Positions 13,220-13,951 of a DNA stretch of 13,951 nucleotides are shown in pieces; within the stretch, counting starts at the first letter, position 1, and every line of letters starts with the position of its first letter. Both the position numbers and the translations under genes were made by a program. This stretch comes from Methanocella_A sp035319305. GTDB taxonomy: Archaea; Halobacteriota; Methanocellia; Methanocellales; Methanocellaceae. The notes under the pieces are model-generated. The model was not told where the DNA came from, did no database searches, and saw nothing but the letters and a program-made list of their open reading frames with translations. The DNA lies in contig DATHCY010000184.1 in assembly GCA_035319305.1 (NCBI GenBank), positions 1 through 13,951 on the forward strand, read 5' to 3'.

Positions 13220-13951
13220 CTACCCCAGAATGGGTTATCTTTGCGCTTAATGGCTAAAAATTCCTGCAGCGTCTCCAGCTCGTCCTGCTTGATCGTATCC
13301 TTGAGCTGGAACTCCAGGACCTTGCTGTGGCCTTCCGGCACATCGACGAAGTAGATATCGCCTTCGTTGATCTGGCGGCCTGCGGTAGGACCATCTATCG
13401 ACATGGCGACTTCCTTGCCGGCCGCTACAATGTTGATGTTCTCGTTGTGCTCCTGGATCTGTTTAACGATGCCCACTTTGGAGCCGTCCGGCTTGATCAG
13501 TGTGACGCCCGGCTTGACCATGCCGCTCATGATCTGCACGCCTATAACGGCGGGTTTACTCTGCCGGAACGTGCAATTGGGCAGGTAACGGATCTTTCCA
13601 GGTCTGATGATCTCGGCGAACTTCTTCTTTTCGGCGAGCACCCGTTGATCCGACTCCCACTTCTTGAAGTCGTCTATTAGGCGGTAGATGACGTTGTTAT
13701 TGAAGATCTTGATGTCCGTGTTCTGTACGTAGTCATTCGCGTCTGGCAGCACGGTCACGTTGAAGCCCAGCATTACTCGATACATCGGGTCATTCACCGT
13801 TTCGGCATCGATGATGTCTCGCTTTGAAATGTCGCCTACGCTGGCGCGTCCGATGGGGATCTTCGCTTCGCGAAGTTCATTAACGATGGCCTCTAGGCTG
13901 CCCAAAGTATCCGCTTTTACCATGACGCCGATCTCGTCGGTCACGATCTTG
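13216..13951 (-). CDS. infB: Translation initiation factor aIF5B / IF2, C-terminal part
   Basis: The frame runs off the right edge; GTG 13944 is an internal Val codon (the protein continues upstream as KIV). About 244 residues are visible: domain III (GVMVKADTLGSLEAI) followed by the beta-barrel domain IV (VIGVQIMSGMVKPGVTLI, GPTAGRQINEGDIYFVD) and a C-terminal helix ending in KRKDNPFWGR. The sequence is of the archaeal/eukaryotic IF5B type, not bacterial IF2. This GTPase promotes ribosomal-subunit joining and initiator-tRNA placement; the G domain lies outside the window. Its stop codon lies inside the TnpB-type scar, so the end of the gene is the junction with the mobile-element remnant. 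Confidence 0.95.
   Translation of the reverse strand, partial: KIVTDEIGVMVKADTLGSLEAIVNELREAKIPIGRASVGDISKRDIIDAETVNDPMYRVMLGFNVTVLPDANDYVQNTDIKIFNNNVIYRLIDDFKKWESDQRVLAEKKKFAEIIRPGKIRYLPNCTFRQSKPAVIGVQIMSGMVKPGVTLIKPDGSKVGIVKQIQEHNENINIVAAGKEVAMSIDGPTAGRQINEGDIYFVDVPEGHSKVLEFQLKDTIKQDELETLQEFLAIKRKDNPFWGR

Overview
The window looks like a stretch of a methanogenic archaeon's chromosome. It carries formylmethanofuran:tetrahydromethanopterin formyltransferase (ftr), an archaeal-type aIF5B/IF2 translation factor, a heterodisulfide-reductase-like iron-sulfur protein, TATA-box promoters and several probably leaderless genes. The gene content and moderate GC are what I would expect of the Methanocellales (Rice Cluster I) or a close relative. 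That placement is inference, and I cannot name a species.

Layout, left to right. The C-terminal part of a tandem-domain PPK2 polyphosphate phosphotransferase runs in from the left edge. An alpha/beta hydrolase follows, end to end with an AhpD-like carboxymuconolactone-decarboxylase-family protein on the minus strand. A shared TATA-like element then separates the latter from a small three-helix membrane protein. Next come a scar resembling the right end of an IS200/IS605 (TnpB) element and a membrane-anchored surface protein. After these is a two-gene operon: a GlpB-like flavoprotein and an Fe-S protein with two ferredoxin motifs and two complete CCG motifs.

The middle holds two paralogous ABC-2 exporter operons (ATPase plus permease each), both on the minus strand. 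They are separated by roughly 800 bp without a convincing gene. That gap is strongly C-over-G skewed on the plus strand and ends in about 180 bp packed with palindromes: a threefold 19-bp palindromic repeat and a sequence that can fold as a three-way junction.

The right part has ftr facing a small ferredoxin across a bidirectional terminator. It also has an AlkZ/HTH_42-type winged-helix protein that lacks the glycosylase QxQ motif, and a short secreted protein that seems cut off. A second TnpB-type right-end scar follows. Its last bases supply the stop codon of the converging aIF5B gene, which runs off the right edge.

Functional links: ftr and perhaps the ferredoxin belong to central C1/electron metabolism. 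The GlpB-like/HdrD-like pair looks like an electron-transfer complex of unknown substrate. The exporters probably serve drug, ion or lipid export. The points most worth a second look are the structured ABC-operon spacer, the GlpB-like/HdrD-like pair without GlpA, and the two TnpB right-end scars without any tnpA or tnpB.
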